Assembly (NCBI GenBank): GCA_026985055.1
Contig: JALSQZ010000132.1
Coordinates: 1 to 64,000, forward strand
Source: Sedimenticola sp.
GTDB lineage: Bacteria; Pseudomonadota; Gammaproteobacteria; Chromatiales; Chromatiaceae
Reading direction: 5' to 3'
Length of the DNA stretch: 64,000 nucleotides
Under the pieces are notes generated by a model. That model ran no database searches, was not told the origin of the DNA, and was given only the letters and a program-made list of their open reading frames with translations. The translations under genes were made by a program, and so were the position numbers. How positions within the stretch are numbered: position 1 is the first letter of the stretch; each line of letters opens with the position of its first letter. Below, one piece after another: positions 47,798 to 56,157 of the stretch.

Positions 47798-47825
47798 CTG
47801 TCCTGCCCCGGCTGGAACAGGACAG
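47798..47825 (-). promoter_or_regulatory. Intercistronic hairpin between soxZ and soxB
   Basis: CTGTCCTG and CAGGACAG form a perfect 8-bp stem with a 12-base loop in the only sizeable gap of the sox operon; a GTTTTCTG stretch follows on the minus strand. It could stabilise soxXAKYZ mRNA or act as a weak terminator setting soxB levels. Confidence 0.5.
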
Positions 47826-47840
47826 GTTCTGTGGGGTAGC

Positions 47841-48155
47841 TCAGCGAATCTTTGCGCTGATGGAGTCGCCGTTGCCCTTGTTATCTTTCCAGGCAAGTTC
47901 GATGGCGTCGTCTTTCTTGCCGCCTTTGAACTTGAATGCCAGGTAAGGGTTCTTGGAGACGGAACCGCCCCATTCGCAGTTGATGACTTCCTTGCCATTG
48001 TGCTTGCACACGACTTCCTGAATGAAGTGGGCAGGAATCATCTCGCCGGTCTTTTTGTTCTTGCGCAAACCGGTTTCCATGGGGTGGGTGATCAGTGCCT
48101 TGACCACGGTTACGCCATTTTTGGCTTTTGCGCGAATCTTGATGGTTTTAGCCAT
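47841..48155 (-). CDS. soxZ: Sulfur-compound chelating protein SoxZ
   Basis: The 104-residue immunoglobulin-fold protein matches SoxZ (IKIRAKAKNGVTVVKALITHPMETGLRKNKKTGEMIPAHFIQEV). It pairs with SoxY to form the carrier complex that holds sulfur intermediates. It lacks its own signal peptide and is exported with SoxY. It follows soxY after 21 bases. Confidence 0.95.
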   Translation of the reverse strand: MAKTIKIRAKAKNGVTVVKALITHPMETGLRKNKKTGEMIPAHFIQEVVCKHNGKEVINCEWGGSVSKNPYLAFKFKGGKKDDAIELAWKDNKGNGDSISAKIR

Positions 48156-48176
48156 TGTGTATTGCCTCTTGGTTGA

Positions 48177-48647
48177 TCAGCCGCCGCAGCCGCCAATAGT
48201 GACTTTTACGCCCTTGCGTGCGGAAAACAGTTTGCCGTTAGCCTTGACTACGGCGATGACATCTCCGGTCTTGCCCATTTTTACCCGGGTGGATACATCC
48301 GGAAGGGTGCCCTTGGGCAGGTGAAAGACGGCGGACAACGGGGTGGAGTTCTTTTCCACCAGCAGGGTAATGGAATCCACGCCTTTCATCTTGGTGGCCA
48401 CGGAAACCGGTACTACCGCGCCGTTTTCGGCGATATCCGGAGCCTTGATGGTGATGTCCGTGGAAGGGGTGGTCACCGGCTGTCCATTGGAAGCGGCGAT
48501 GGCTTCATCGATGCTCTTGGCGGTGAATGCGTTCTTGTTCCAGGCAGCCAGTACGGCTCCCGGGGTAATCAGGCCGGCGGCGGCGCCCAGGGCGCCTACG
48601 GCCAGTGACCCCTTGAGGAACACTCGGCGTTTCTGATTCAGACTCAT
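48177..48647 (-). CDS. soxY: Sulfur carrier protein SoxY
   Basis: The 156-residue protein has a Tat signal (QKRRVFLKGSLAVGALGAAAGLI) and the C-terminal swinging arm GGCGG, whose cysteine carries the thiosulfate-derived sulfane through the Sox cycle. The ATG at 48647 gives the family N-terminus; the longer frame covers soxK in another frame. It pairs with SoxZ. Confidence 0.95.
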   Translation of the reverse strand: MSLNQKRRVFLKGSLAVGALGAAAGLITPGAVLAAWNKNAFTAKSIDEAIAASNGQPVTTPSTDITIKAPDIAENGAVVPVSVATKMKGVDSITLLVEKNSTPLSAVFHLPKGTLPDVSTRVKMGKTGDVIAVVKANGKLFSARKGVKVTIGGCGG

Positions 48648-48679
48648 AATGATTTCTCCAGTTGCTGTGTCAAATAATG

Positions 48680-49009
48680 TTAGAAACGGGGGCCGGCGTT
48701 TTTCTGCGCCATGGCCTGCTTGTATCCGGCCTCTGCCTGGAATTTTGCGATATCCAGAAGCTTCAGCGCCTTGGCATAGTCGCCGGCTTCTGCTGCCTTG
48801 ACTGCGCTTGGCAGATATTTCTTCTTGGACTTCTTCCAGCGGATGTCCCGCCATTCGCCACCTACGGAAGCTGCTTTCTTTACCGCGGCCTGGGTTTCGG
48901 CCAGGGCGGCCTCATATTGCGCCTTCATGCTGGTGGGCTTTTGCGGTGTGGTGGCGTTGCAGCCTGCAATGAGCAGGGCCAAGCCAAGTGCTGTGATCAG
49001 TTTTTTCAT
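48680..49009 (-). CDS. soxK: SoxXA-binding lipoprotein SoxK
   Basis: The 109-residue protein has a lipoprotein signal ending in LLIAGC (C17). The helical Lys/Ala-rich sequence WRDIRWKKSKKKYLPSAVKAAEAGDYAKALKLLDIAKFQAEAGYKQA is typical of the SoxXA-binding protein (SAXB/SoxK). It tethers or stabilises the SoxXA cytochrome and raises its activity. Position between soxA and soxY supports the call. Confidence 0.88.
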   Translation of the reverse strand: MKKLITALGLALLIAGCNATTPQKPTSMKAQYEAALAETQAAVKKAASVGGEWRDIRWKKSKKKYLPSAVKAAEAGDYAKALKLLDIAKFQAEAGYKQAMAQKNAGPRF

Positions 49010-49024
49010 GTGTCTGTCTCCCCG

Positions 49025-49876
49025 TTACTCGCGGTAACCCGGTGCGTTGATTTCCAGGCCGTTGGACATATAGGTGTGGAAGAATTCCAGATTCCGGTAT
49101 TCCTTTCCCTGTGCCTTGAATGGTCGTGCGCGAACCTGCTTGTTGCAGCCACCATAACGGCGGTGCAGGGTTCCAAGGCCATCACCCTTGCCTTTTTTCG
49201 CCCACTTGGCACGAAATACGGGGAAATGGGTGGTATGTCCCAGGGCGGCGCTCAAAGTGTTGCCCCGGATACGTTGCCCTGAGTAATAAACATGGCAATC
49301 GGCACAAGCCATATTCAATTGGCCGCGCTTGGCATAGAAGAAATGCTTGCCTTCTTCATAGGCTTCCAGGGCCTTGGGGTCATTGGGGATGACCACATTG
49401 GTCTTCTGGCCGCGGGCTTCGTAGCCCAGGTAGGCACCCAGATGGGCGATCTTGCCTTTCTTCCAGCCAAACGGCTTTTCGCCATTGGCTTTCAGGCATT
49501 TGTTGATGTCACCTTCCAGGGTAACGACCTGCTGGGTCTTGCTGTCCCAATGGGGGTATTTGACCCGTACCTTGGAAGGATCCTTGCCAAAGCAGCTGGC
49601 AAAGCTCTTGCCGTTCTTGAAAGGGGTTTCCCAGATTTCCCGGCCTTTGTCCACGTATTCCTCGTAGGGAGGAAATTCTTCCATGGATTCCCACTGGAGG
49701 CGTTTGCTGGCGTCCAGGGCGTAAGGGCCATTGCTGAAGTCATTCAGCTGAACGCCGGGAAAGCGTTGTTCAAAATAGGCGCGGAAATGTTGCAGATCTT
49801 CTTTCGGGCTGGAAAATGCCTGTGTTGCCGTAGCCACCAGACCGGCGGAAAGCAACAGAGTCAATGTTTTTTTCAT
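49025..49876 (-). CDS. soxA: SoxA, monohaem-type thiosulfate cytochrome subunit
   Basis: The 283-residue protein has a signal peptide and one CxxCH haem motif (CADCH, about residue 191). The N-terminal haem site of dihaem SoxA is absent; lone cysteines (SFASCFGKDPS and DINKCLKAN) remain and probably form a disulfide. The catalytic cysteine that is modified to persulfide is in RYGGCNKQVRARPF. With SoxX it links thiosulfate to SoxY and passes on electrons. It follows soxX after 25 bases. Confidence 0.94.
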   Translation of the reverse strand: MKKTLTLLLSAGLVATATQAFSSPKEDLQHFRAYFEQRFPGVQLNDFSNGPYALDASKRLQWESMEEFPPYEEYVDKGREIWETPFKNGKSFASCFGKDPSKVRVKYPHWDSKTQQVVTLEGDINKCLKANGEKPFGWKKGKIAHLGAYLGYEARGQKTNVVIPNDPKALEAYEEGKHFFYAKRGQLNMACADCHVYYSGQRIRGNTLSAALGHTTHFPVFRAKWAKKGKGDGLGTLHRRYGGCNKQVRARPFKAQGKEYRNLEFFHTYMSNGLEINAPGYRE

Positions 49877-49901
49877 GATATATCCTCTTGCGTCCGGTGA
49901 A

Positions 49902-50261
49902 TTACAGGCTGTAGATGAAATCGGTTACCAGATCGATTTCCTTCTCGGTAAGCACCTTGTGACGCCCCATGGGGGGCATGATGCTGTTGGGATTGGCTAC
50001 CGTAGAGTCCCAGATTTGGGCACGAAGCTTGGCCTTGTCCGGAAAACGCGCTTTCATGCCAACCAGCGGGGGGGCGATGGTGCCGGCCAGGCTGCCACCT
50101 TCGATTTGATGGCAAGCCAGGCAGTTGCCTTTTTTGCGATCAAAAGCAATTTTCTTGCCAGCGGCAATATCATCGGCGCTGGCCTGGGCGGAGAACACCA
50201 GTCCGGCGCAAAGGGCCAGGACAGTGGTGGTGCCACCAAGCCTTTGGGTGAATTTCGTCAT
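49902..50261 (-). CDS. soxX: SoxX monohaem cytochrome subunit
   Basis: The 119-residue protein has a signal peptide (residues about 1-29), the haem motif CLACH (GNCLACHQIEGGS) and the axial methionine region NSIMPPMGRHKVLTEKEIDLVTDFIY. It forms the SoxXA heterodimer and hands electrons to downstream cytochromes. As first gene of the operon, its promoter must lie in 50262-50513, where no clear sigma-70 or regulator motif was identified. Confidence 0.94.
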   Translation of the reverse strand: MTKFTQRLGGTTTVLALCAGLVFSAQASADDIAAGKKIAFDRKKGNCLACHQIEGGSLAGTIAPPLVGMKARFPDKAKLRAQIWDSTVANPNSIMPPMGRHKVLTEKEIDLVTDFIYSL

Positions 50262-50513
50262 TACATCCTCCAGGGATTAGTAAGGATACTGATGTCGCAG
50301 CACATTGTTCTTCCTGACGCCATTGCGTGTGGGGAAATGCCTGCGAGTGGAATACATGCTTTGAAGCACATCCGCCGGAATTGCCATCTCTTTCAGTGGA
50401 GGCTTAACCCCGACGTGTCGGAAAGTATGCCGGGCATGCCCGGCAGGGGAAATTGGCAGATACGGGAAAATATATAGGGGTATTCCCTAATATGACCCGT
50501 AATAAGCAATTAG

Positions 50514-50753
50514 CCCGAATATTGCACCGGAATCCGGAATTTTCCCGGAGAGATTTTTGCCCAGATTGTTCGAACGGACAAAAGTCGATGTTATTCATCG
50601 GCTTGCAGTGCGTTCGGGCAAGCTGGGTGAAAAGATCCCGGGAAAAACCGGATAGCATGACAGGTACAAACTGTATCCAGCATAATCGTCACGCAACAGG
50701 CTGTAATTCATGGTAAAAACCCATATTTTGCGCGTTCTGGTGCAATATTCGGG
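50514..50753 (-). mobile_element. MITE copy 4, complete (240 bp, inverted)
   Basis: Inverted relative to the other three copies and flanked by TTAG on both sides (50510-50513 and 50754-50757). The right TTAG provides the TAA stop of the minus-strand exoprotein gene that ends at 50754. Ends and internal hairpin match the family. Confidence 0.92.
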
Positions 50754-52286
50754 TTAGTGCGGCTTTGTTGTGGTATAGGTTATGACAACGCCAAGCAGCC
50801 AGGGAACATTGTTATTGGCATCCAATCCATGAGGATAAAAGGTCAGATAATAATTATACTGTGAATTATCAATGTTCGGGTTGGTTATGGTGTTATCAAT
50901 GGCGGATCCTGTTACCACAGTGCCGCCGCCACCGCCGCTGGAAGATGTCTGAGCCATGACACTTTCGGTGGCATCTGCCAGCGATAGCCGATACAGATTT
51001 ACATCTGCATCATGATTGGCGCCATCCTGGTAGTGGAAGGTCATCTTGGTCACTGTGGCACCATCAGGAAGCATCACTGGCGCTGTATAAGCTGCATCAG
51101 TAGTAGTGGTACGACTTCTCAACACGCCGCCGTTTTTTTCATGGTAAGCAATATAGGTGAACATTTTTTCTGGAACAAAGGCCGACGCGGGAACAGACAA
51201 ATTTGAAGTCATGGCTTTCCAGGTCAGACCGCCTTCCACATGGGCGTCGCCGTCGGAATAGACGCCATATCCCACGCCGCTGGAAGCGCCATATATGCCG
51301 GCTGCGCCGGCAAAGTTTGTACTGGTAGTGATTCCGTACACGCCATAAACATTGCCGTTACCATATACCCCGCTGTTACCACTGGTGCTTAGTCCATACA
51401 CACCATAGTAGCCATTGCCGAACACACCATAACCACTGGTGCTGTCTCCCTGACCATAAACGCCAACAAAGGGAGCCTCACCCCAGACGCCATAGCCAGA
51501 GGAGCTGTTGGATTTCCCTTGAACGCCTACAGAAGTGGCGCTGCCGGCGTCAGAAGCCACCCCCAGCACACCAACAGGTGATCCCGAGCTCTGGCTGTTG
51601 GTGCCGGTTATAATGCCGTTGGCATCCGCGCCCGACAGATTCAACGGAACCGCCACCGACAGAGTCACATCGCCGCTGGTGCCGCCGCCGGTCAAGCCGG
51701 TTCCCGCATTTACGGCGGTGATATCGCCGCTGCCGCCTGCGCCGCCCGTATCATCCGCCGCACAAGCCCAGGCGCTGCCGTTCCATTTGGCAATCTGGTT
51801 GGCCGCGCAACTCAGGCTTGCCAGCGTATCATTGTCTCCATCGGCAATGCTTGCAGGTACATTGGTCAGATTGTTCCAGTTGCGGTAATAGTCACCGTGC
51901 TGCCCGTCGAGCAGATCCGCATCCAGGCCATTGCCCGCGCCATCGAGAACATCAAAAAGGGTTTCCTCCAGGGCACGCACGAAAAATACCGCCATCTGAT
52001 CCCGGGTGACATTGGATCCGGGGCAATACTGCGCCTCGTTCTGCGGTGTGCCAGGATCATCTGCAACACATCCCTGGGTGACATTCAGATTCATGAATTC
52101 CTCAATGAAGCCGCAGGCCCAGTGATTGCTGTCCACATCATTGAATACGGTTCCGCTGCATGGATAGGTTGCAGCGAGAATATCCGCCAGACGGGAAGGC
52201 GTCTCCTCCGCCTGTGCAGTACCACCCAGGGTGGCCAGCATCAGGATTGCCAAGGGTTTCATGGATATGGCTTTCTTGTATTTCAT
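50754..52286 (-). CDS. Secreted SLH-domain protein with Gly/Tyr-Val repeats
   Basis: The 510-residue protein has a signal peptide, an S-layer-homology-like region (FNDVDSNHWACGFIEEFMNLNVTQGC ... NVTRDQMAVFFVRALEE) and a tail-fibre-like segment (DADLLDGQHGDYYRNWNNL). A region of short GVYG/GYGVYG repeats follows (about residues 260-350). The last part is a predicted beta-rich domain. It is probably a surface fibre or adhesin. GGAGGATGAA precedes the ATG at 52286. A MITE abuts its stop codon. Confidence 0.78.
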   Translation of the reverse strand: MKYKKAISMKPLAILMLATLGGTAQAEETPSRLADILAATYPCSGTVFNDVDSNHWACGFIEEFMNLNVTQGCVADDPGTPQNEAQYCPGSNVTRDQMAVFFVRALEETLFDVLDGAGNGLDADLLDGQHGDYYRNWNNLTNVPASIADGDNDTLASLSCAANQIAKWNGSAWACAADDTGGAGGSGDITAVNAGTGLTGGGTSGDVTLSVAVPLNLSGADANGIITGTNSQSSGSPVGVLGVASDAGSATSVGVQGKSNSSSGYGVWGEAPFVGVYGQGDSTSGYGVFGNGYYGVYGLSTSGNSGVYGNGNVYGVYGITTSTNFAGAAGIYGASSGVGYGVYSDGDAHVEGGLTWKAMTSNLSVPASAFVPEKMFTYIAYHEKNGGVLRSRTTTTDAAYTAPVMLPDGATVTKMTFHYQDGANHDADVNLYRLSLADATESVMAQTSSSGGGGGTVVTGSAIDNTITNPNIDNSQYNYYLTFYPHGLDANNNVPWLLGVVITYTTTKPH

Positions 52287-52534
52287 TTCATCCTCCAGTA
52301 GATGTTTGCTTCAGGACCGGAATATGCCTTCCGGCACAAAATCCAGGTTTTCAGGGTGTATGTTTCCTGGTCATATCCTGCAAATGCCATGCCATGCTGG
52401 AGTTCTCGTGGGTGCGGTTGTTTTCACGAGTCGGGTTTTTGCGTTCCATGAGGTTTGACAAGCGCGATGAAAATTCCGTAAATGCCTGAGGGTGCTTTCT
52501 CTCGTGCGAGCGAGTTAAATCCCATAGATTCCGG

Positions 52535-52660
52535 GGCTTTTTCAACCCGGGAACCGGAAAATGTGATTTCCCGGTTCCCCATATTTTCAATGATTTACAG
52601 CCACTGAAAATGGCGGTATATCCCTATACCGCGCACAGGCTGTCGAAAGACAGCGTCAGG
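52535..52660 (+). repeat. Structured multi-hairpin repeat, copy D
   Basis: Hairpins GGGAACCGG with CCGGTTCCC (perfect, around AAAATGTGATTTC) and GCGGTATA with TATACCGC around TCCC. The first outer hairpin seen in copy A is missing its left arm. The last 60 bases are almost identical to copy A. Confidence 0.75.
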
Positions 52661-52906
52661 CTCTTGCCATACCCGCATGGACCATTTCCCGATGAACAAA
52701 CAGAAGCGGAATCTTCGTTATGTCCCCAATCGAATCAAACCCAAATCTGCTCAATCAGGATTCATGAAGTCTGCGTTGTGATTGTTTGCGCCGGGCGCTT
52801 CCAATCCCAATAACGGGACTGGCAACAGATCCCGGGTGTTTATCTGTTCCAAAAACGGGATAGAGGCGATTGTTGTTTGAGTTTGTGTTTTTTCGGGGGA
52901 ATAGGG

Positions 52907-52947
52907 CAGGGGATTGAAAAGCGTGAAGTGATTTTTTCAATATCCCG
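52907..52947 (-). terminator. Terminator of the zinc-uptake operon
   Basis: On the minus strand GGGATATTGAAAAAA faces TTTTCAATCCCC with one bulge and an 11-base loop, immediately after the stop of the last gene at 52948. Confidence 0.6.
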
Positions 52948-53328
52948 CTAATTGTCGAATTCCATCAATGGCTTGATGTGTTGTTCTTTTGCGGGCATGG
53001 GCAAGACGCCATGCAAGGGGAAAATGTCTTTCAGCTTCTCGGTCATTGGGCATTCTTCCTTGCTGCACAGCACAATGATGCGGCAGTCCGGCGCGTATTT
53101 CTGCAAGGCGTACAACAGCACATCCAGATTGCTGATATTCACTCCGGCGTAGTTGTTGCTGTAGCCGTAGATGAATTCCGCAACGATGTAATCCGGCGCC
53201 TGTTTCTTCAAGGCGGCCATGACCTTGCGCATGTTGCTGAAGCGTTTCTCCTGTATCCCCAGCCTGCGGTACAGGTCGCTGAAACTCGGGTGGGCGGCGG
53301 TCTCGATGATGGAATAGATCAAACGCAT
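52948..53328 (-). CDS. Unknown small protein at end of the zinc operon
   Basis: A 126-residue protein with alternating strands and helices (PDYIVAEFIYGYSNNYAGVNISNLDVLLYALQKYAPDCRIIVLCSKEE), reminiscent of a receiver-like alpha/beta fold without the phospho-acceptor pattern. It overlaps the upstream HIT-like gene by ten bases, so it is coupled to it. Function is unknown. Confidence 0.68.
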   Translation of the reverse strand: MRLIYSIIETAAHPSFSDLYRRLGIQEKRFSNMRKVMAALKKQAPDYIVAEFIYGYSNNYAGVNISNLDVLLYALQKYAPDCRIIVLCSKEECPMTEKLKDIFPLHGVLPMPAKEQHIKPLMEFDN

Positions 53329-54359
53329 GTTTTCAGCCTTTCGAGTTCCTCATGTATGGCATGTTCCTGCAAGGAATCGAAGTCTTCCGCGTTGAACAGG
53401 GTGATGGCGCCAGCGACCTCCGCCCAGGCAAAGCCCGTGGCCCAGTGGGAATGTTGATAACTTCCTTGCATGGCCCGCTGTATGATGAACAGTTTTCCGG
53501 GACGGTAAAGCAGGTTGTAGGCTTGATTGTGATGGTGCAGTTCTTCGATGAAATGCCAGGCGGCGTCCGCGTCGCTGAATACTTCGCAAGGCAGTGGCCA
53601 GATGTGGCTGCCGCCGTTATGCTGCCAGATTGGATCTTCCACCGGATAGCCGTTGCTTTTACCCACATAGGTCTGCACATGCTGATGATTCACCGAGGAG
53701 CAGGCGCCACGGGAGTTGTAGCCGAAACCACAATCCGGAAGTCTTTCTCCCAGGGTTTCCATGAGCCGCCAGAGATATTCATGGGCAAACTTTCCCAGAT
53801 ACTGCGGATGTCGTTCATCCGGTTCCATGACCAGGATGCCATGCAGGGGAGCGAAGGGAAACTTGTTGTACAGCAAGCGGCAGTGATGTCCCAGCAATTC
53901 CCCTTCCCAGATGGTTTCCTTGCGCAAAAAAGCCTTGTTGAAATGAAAGGCGTTATTGTCGAAGGGCGCATGCAGCGCATGGATACATGCGTCGCTCATG
54001 CGTGCCGGACGGAAGGCGCGCAGCTGGTTGTATTGCAGCTGCCAGGGGCCGGCCTGGCGAAAGCGGGTCGTTTGCAGCCCATCCAGGCCCACCGCCATGA
54101 GTTTGAGAAAAACCAGCACGTCGTCCGGTGCATGCTCCAGCCGGCGTCCTGCGCCCAGTACATGCCTGACCTGCAAGGCGAGTTCGGTAAAACGCTTCCT
54201 TATGGTGGATTTGAGCTGTATCCACAACTGTTCATCGTAAATGGCATTGGCCAATACCAGGACAAAGCTGCCCAGCTGCTCGTCCAGCAGCAGTTTTTCC
54301 AGCCCCCGCGTGAAGCCTTGCCGAAAGCGCTCTTCATTGTCGAACAGTACGGGCAGCAT
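53319..54359 (-). CDS. GalT/HIT-superfamily nucleotidyltransferase-like protein
   Basis: The 346-residue protein has the HIT-superfamily catalytic pattern H-x-H-x-Q in SSVNHQHVQTYVG (about residues 228-240), as in galactose-1-phosphate uridylyltransferase and ATP/ADP adenylyltransferases. LLYNKFPFAPLHGILVMEP also fits the fold. Such enzymes move nucleotidyl groups through a phosphohistidine; ADP sulfurylase activity would suit a sulfur oxidiser but is speculation. It is coupled to yidD (TGATG overlap) and to the unknown gene after it. Confidence 0.68.
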   Translation of the reverse strand: MLPVLFDNEERFRQGFTRGLEKLLLDEQLGSFVLVLANAIYDEQLWIQLKSTIRKRFTELALQVRHVLGAGRRLEHAPDDVLVFLKLMAVGLDGLQTTRFRQAGPWQLQYNQLRAFRPARMSDACIHALHAPFDNNAFHFNKAFLRKETIWEGELLGHHCRLLYNKFPFAPLHGILVMEPDERHPQYLGKFAHEYLWRLMETLGERLPDCGFGYNSRGACSSVNHQHVQTYVGKSNGYPVEDPIWQHNGGSHIWPLPCEVFSDADAAWHFIEELHHHNQAYNLLYRPGKLFIIQRAMQGSYQHSHWATGFAWAEVAGAITLFNAEDFDSLQEHAIHEELERLKTCV

Positions 54360-54601
54360 CAGTTATCCTTGTCCTTGGGTTCCGGCACTGGATCCACGCC
54401 GCCTTCGTGAAAGGGATGACAGCGTCCCACGCGCTTGATTCCCAGCCAGATGCCCTTCAAGGGGCCATGCTTTTCCATGGCTTCTATGGTGTAGGCGGAA
54501 CAACTGGGATAGTAACGGCAGTTGTTGCCCAGAAACGGGCTGGCGAGCAGCTGGTAGGTTTTCACCAGACTGATGAGGGCGCGCTTGAGCCAGGCTTTCA
54601 T
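54359..54601 (-). CDS. yidD: Membrane-protein insertion efficiency factor YidD
   Basis: The 80-residue protein has the YidD core: [58 protein letters not shown], with the three cysteines. It is a peripheral inner-membrane protein aiding YidC insertion and is usually next to rnpA and yidC; here it lies in a zinc operon instead. It overlaps both neighbours by a few bases. Confidence 0.92.
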   Translation of the reverse strand: MKAWLKRALISLVKTYQLLASPFLGNNCRYYPSCSAYTIEAMEKHGPLKGIWLGIKRVGRCHPFHEGGVDPVPEPKDKDN

Positions 54602-55428
54602 GTCAGGCTCCTGTGGGCCTTGCCCTGCAGCCACCATTGACTGATCATGGCGGAAAACAGATAGCCGCTTCCGGCAAGGAGAATGATGACCGCTCCCGTG
54701 GGCAGATCCAGCCAGAAGGAAAGCATGATGCCGGCGGTGGTGAACAGCATGCCCAGAACACTGGCGGCGATCATCATGCGTCCCAGGGTATGAATGTAAT
54801 GCCCGGCGATGGCGGCCGGCAGTGTGAGCAGGGCAATGACCAGAACCAGGCCCACCACCTGCACCAGCAGTACCACGGTAAGCGCCACCAGACAGAGGAA
54901 CAGCAGATAGAAGAAGTTCACCGGCACGCCACGCAGGCGGGCGAATTCCTCATCGAAAGATACCGCCAGGAACTGCCGGTAGAAAGCGAGCACCATGCCA
55001 ATGATCAGTGCATCCAGGGCGGCCATTTCTCCTATCTGTGCCTGAGAGACCAGCAGGATGTTGCCAAACAGGTAGCTCACCAGGTCGGTGCTGTAGCCGG
55101 GGGTGCGGTAGATGAACAGGATGCCGATGGACATGCCCATTGCCCACATGGCGCCGATAAGTGTATCTTCCTGGGCGCGCCAGCGCAGCTTGATCCAGCC
55201 AATGAGCAGTGCTGCGCAGATGGCCGCGAGCAAGGCGCCCTTCATGGGTGCAAAGCCGAAGAAAAGGGCCGCGCCCATGCCGCCCAGTACGCTGTGGGAG
55301 ATGCCGCCCGCCATGTAACCAATGCGTTTCACCACTACATAGCTGCCCATGACGCCACAGCCAATACTGGCCAGCAGTCCTGCCAGCAGCGCGGATTGAA
55401 GAAAACCGTATTCCAGGATGGCGTTCAT
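54598..55428 (-). CDS. znuB: Zinc/manganese-type ABC transporter permease
   Basis: The 276-residue protein has about eight membrane helices in the ABC-3 permease pattern ([79 protein letters not shown]). It forms the channel for ZnuC-driven metal import. The zinc assignment follows from the Zur-like site upstream and the absence of manganese cues. Confidence 0.9.
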   Translation of the reverse strand: MNAILEYGFLQSALLAGLLASIGCGVMGSYVVVKRIGYMAGGISHSVLGGMGAALFFGFAPMKGALLAAICAALLIGWIKLRWRAQEDTLIGAMWAMGMSIGILFIYRTPGYSTDLVSYLFGNILLVSQAQIGEMAALDALIIGMVLAFYRQFLAVSFDEEFARLRGVPVNFFYLLFLCLVALTVVLLVQVVGLVLVIALLTLPAAIAGHYIHTLGRMMIAASVLGMLFTTAGIMLSFWLDLPTGAVIILLAGSGYLFSAMISQWWLQGKAHRSLT

Positions 55429-55431
55429 GGA

Positions 55432-56157
55432 TCAGTGATGATGGTGCGCGACCATGCGTACCTCATTGTCGTAGAGCTGCTGGATGATCTGGCCATCGAT
55501 GTCTTCCGTGCGATGGCAGATGAGGGTGCGATTGAGGCAGGCGACCCGGTGTACATAGCCGGAGATGAAGGCGATATCGTGGGAAACTACCAGAATGGTC
55601 ATGCGTTCATTCAGCAGTTTGAGCAGATCGAACAGTTCGTTTTCCACGCGCATGTCGATGTTCGCCGTGGGTTCGTCCAGGATCAGGATTTCCGGCTCGC
55701 AGGCCAGGGCCCGGGCCACCAGAGTGCGTTGCAGCTGGCCGCCGGAGAGCTGGTCGATGCGCCGCTGGGCCAGATTGCTGATTTCCGTCTCCTGCATGAC
55801 CCTGTGAGCGACGTTCCGGTCTGCGCGGCTGTAGCCCCCCATCATGAGTCCCTTGCCCAGGCGTCCCATGAGCACCACCTGTTCCACCGTGACCGGGAAG
55901 TCCCGGGCGAAAGCCGGATACTGGGGAACATAGCCCAGGCGGGTGCGCGCCTTTTGGGGTGAGCGGCCAAGCACCTTTACCGATCCCAGTGTGGGGGAAA
56001 GCAGCCCGAGTATGATCTTCAGCAGGGTACTCTTGCCACCGGCATTGGGCCCCACGATGCCGAGGAACTCCCTTTCCGGAACCGCCAGGCTGACATGCTC
56101 CAGTACCGGGATTTCACCATAGGCGAAGGACAGGTCATGGATTTCGATGGCGTTCAT
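55432..56157 (-). CDS. znuC: Zinc ABC transporter ATP-binding protein
   Basis: The 241-residue ATPase has Walker A GPNAGGKST (about residues 37-45), signature LSGGQLQRT, Walker B ILILDEPTAN and a switch histidine in VVSHDIAF. The C-terminus ends in MVAHHHH, a histidine tail that may bind metal. It overlaps znuA by four bases (ATGA) and is separated from znuB by three. Confidence 0.92.
   Translation of the reverse strand: MNAIEIHDLSFAYGEIPVLEHVSLAVPEREFLGIVGPNAGGKSTLLKIILGLLSPTLGSVKVLGRSPQKARTRLGYVPQYPAFARDFPVTVEQVVLMGRLGKGLMMGGYSRADRNVAHRVMQETEISNLAQRRIDQLSGGQLQRTLVARALACEPEILILDEPTANIDMRVENELFDLLKLLNERMTILVVSHDIAFISGYVHRVACLNRTLICHRTEDIDGQIIQQLYDNEVRMVAHHHH

Larger units (their letters stand above)
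52287..52947. other. Long intergenic region with repeat and terminator
   Basis: No gene is supported in these 661 bases. It contains the promoter side of the exoprotein gene, a structured repeat copy at 52535-52660, and a terminator-like hairpin at 52907-52947. The stretches 52330-52520 and 52670-52900 show only short, uncharacteristic reading frames. Confidence 0.6.
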
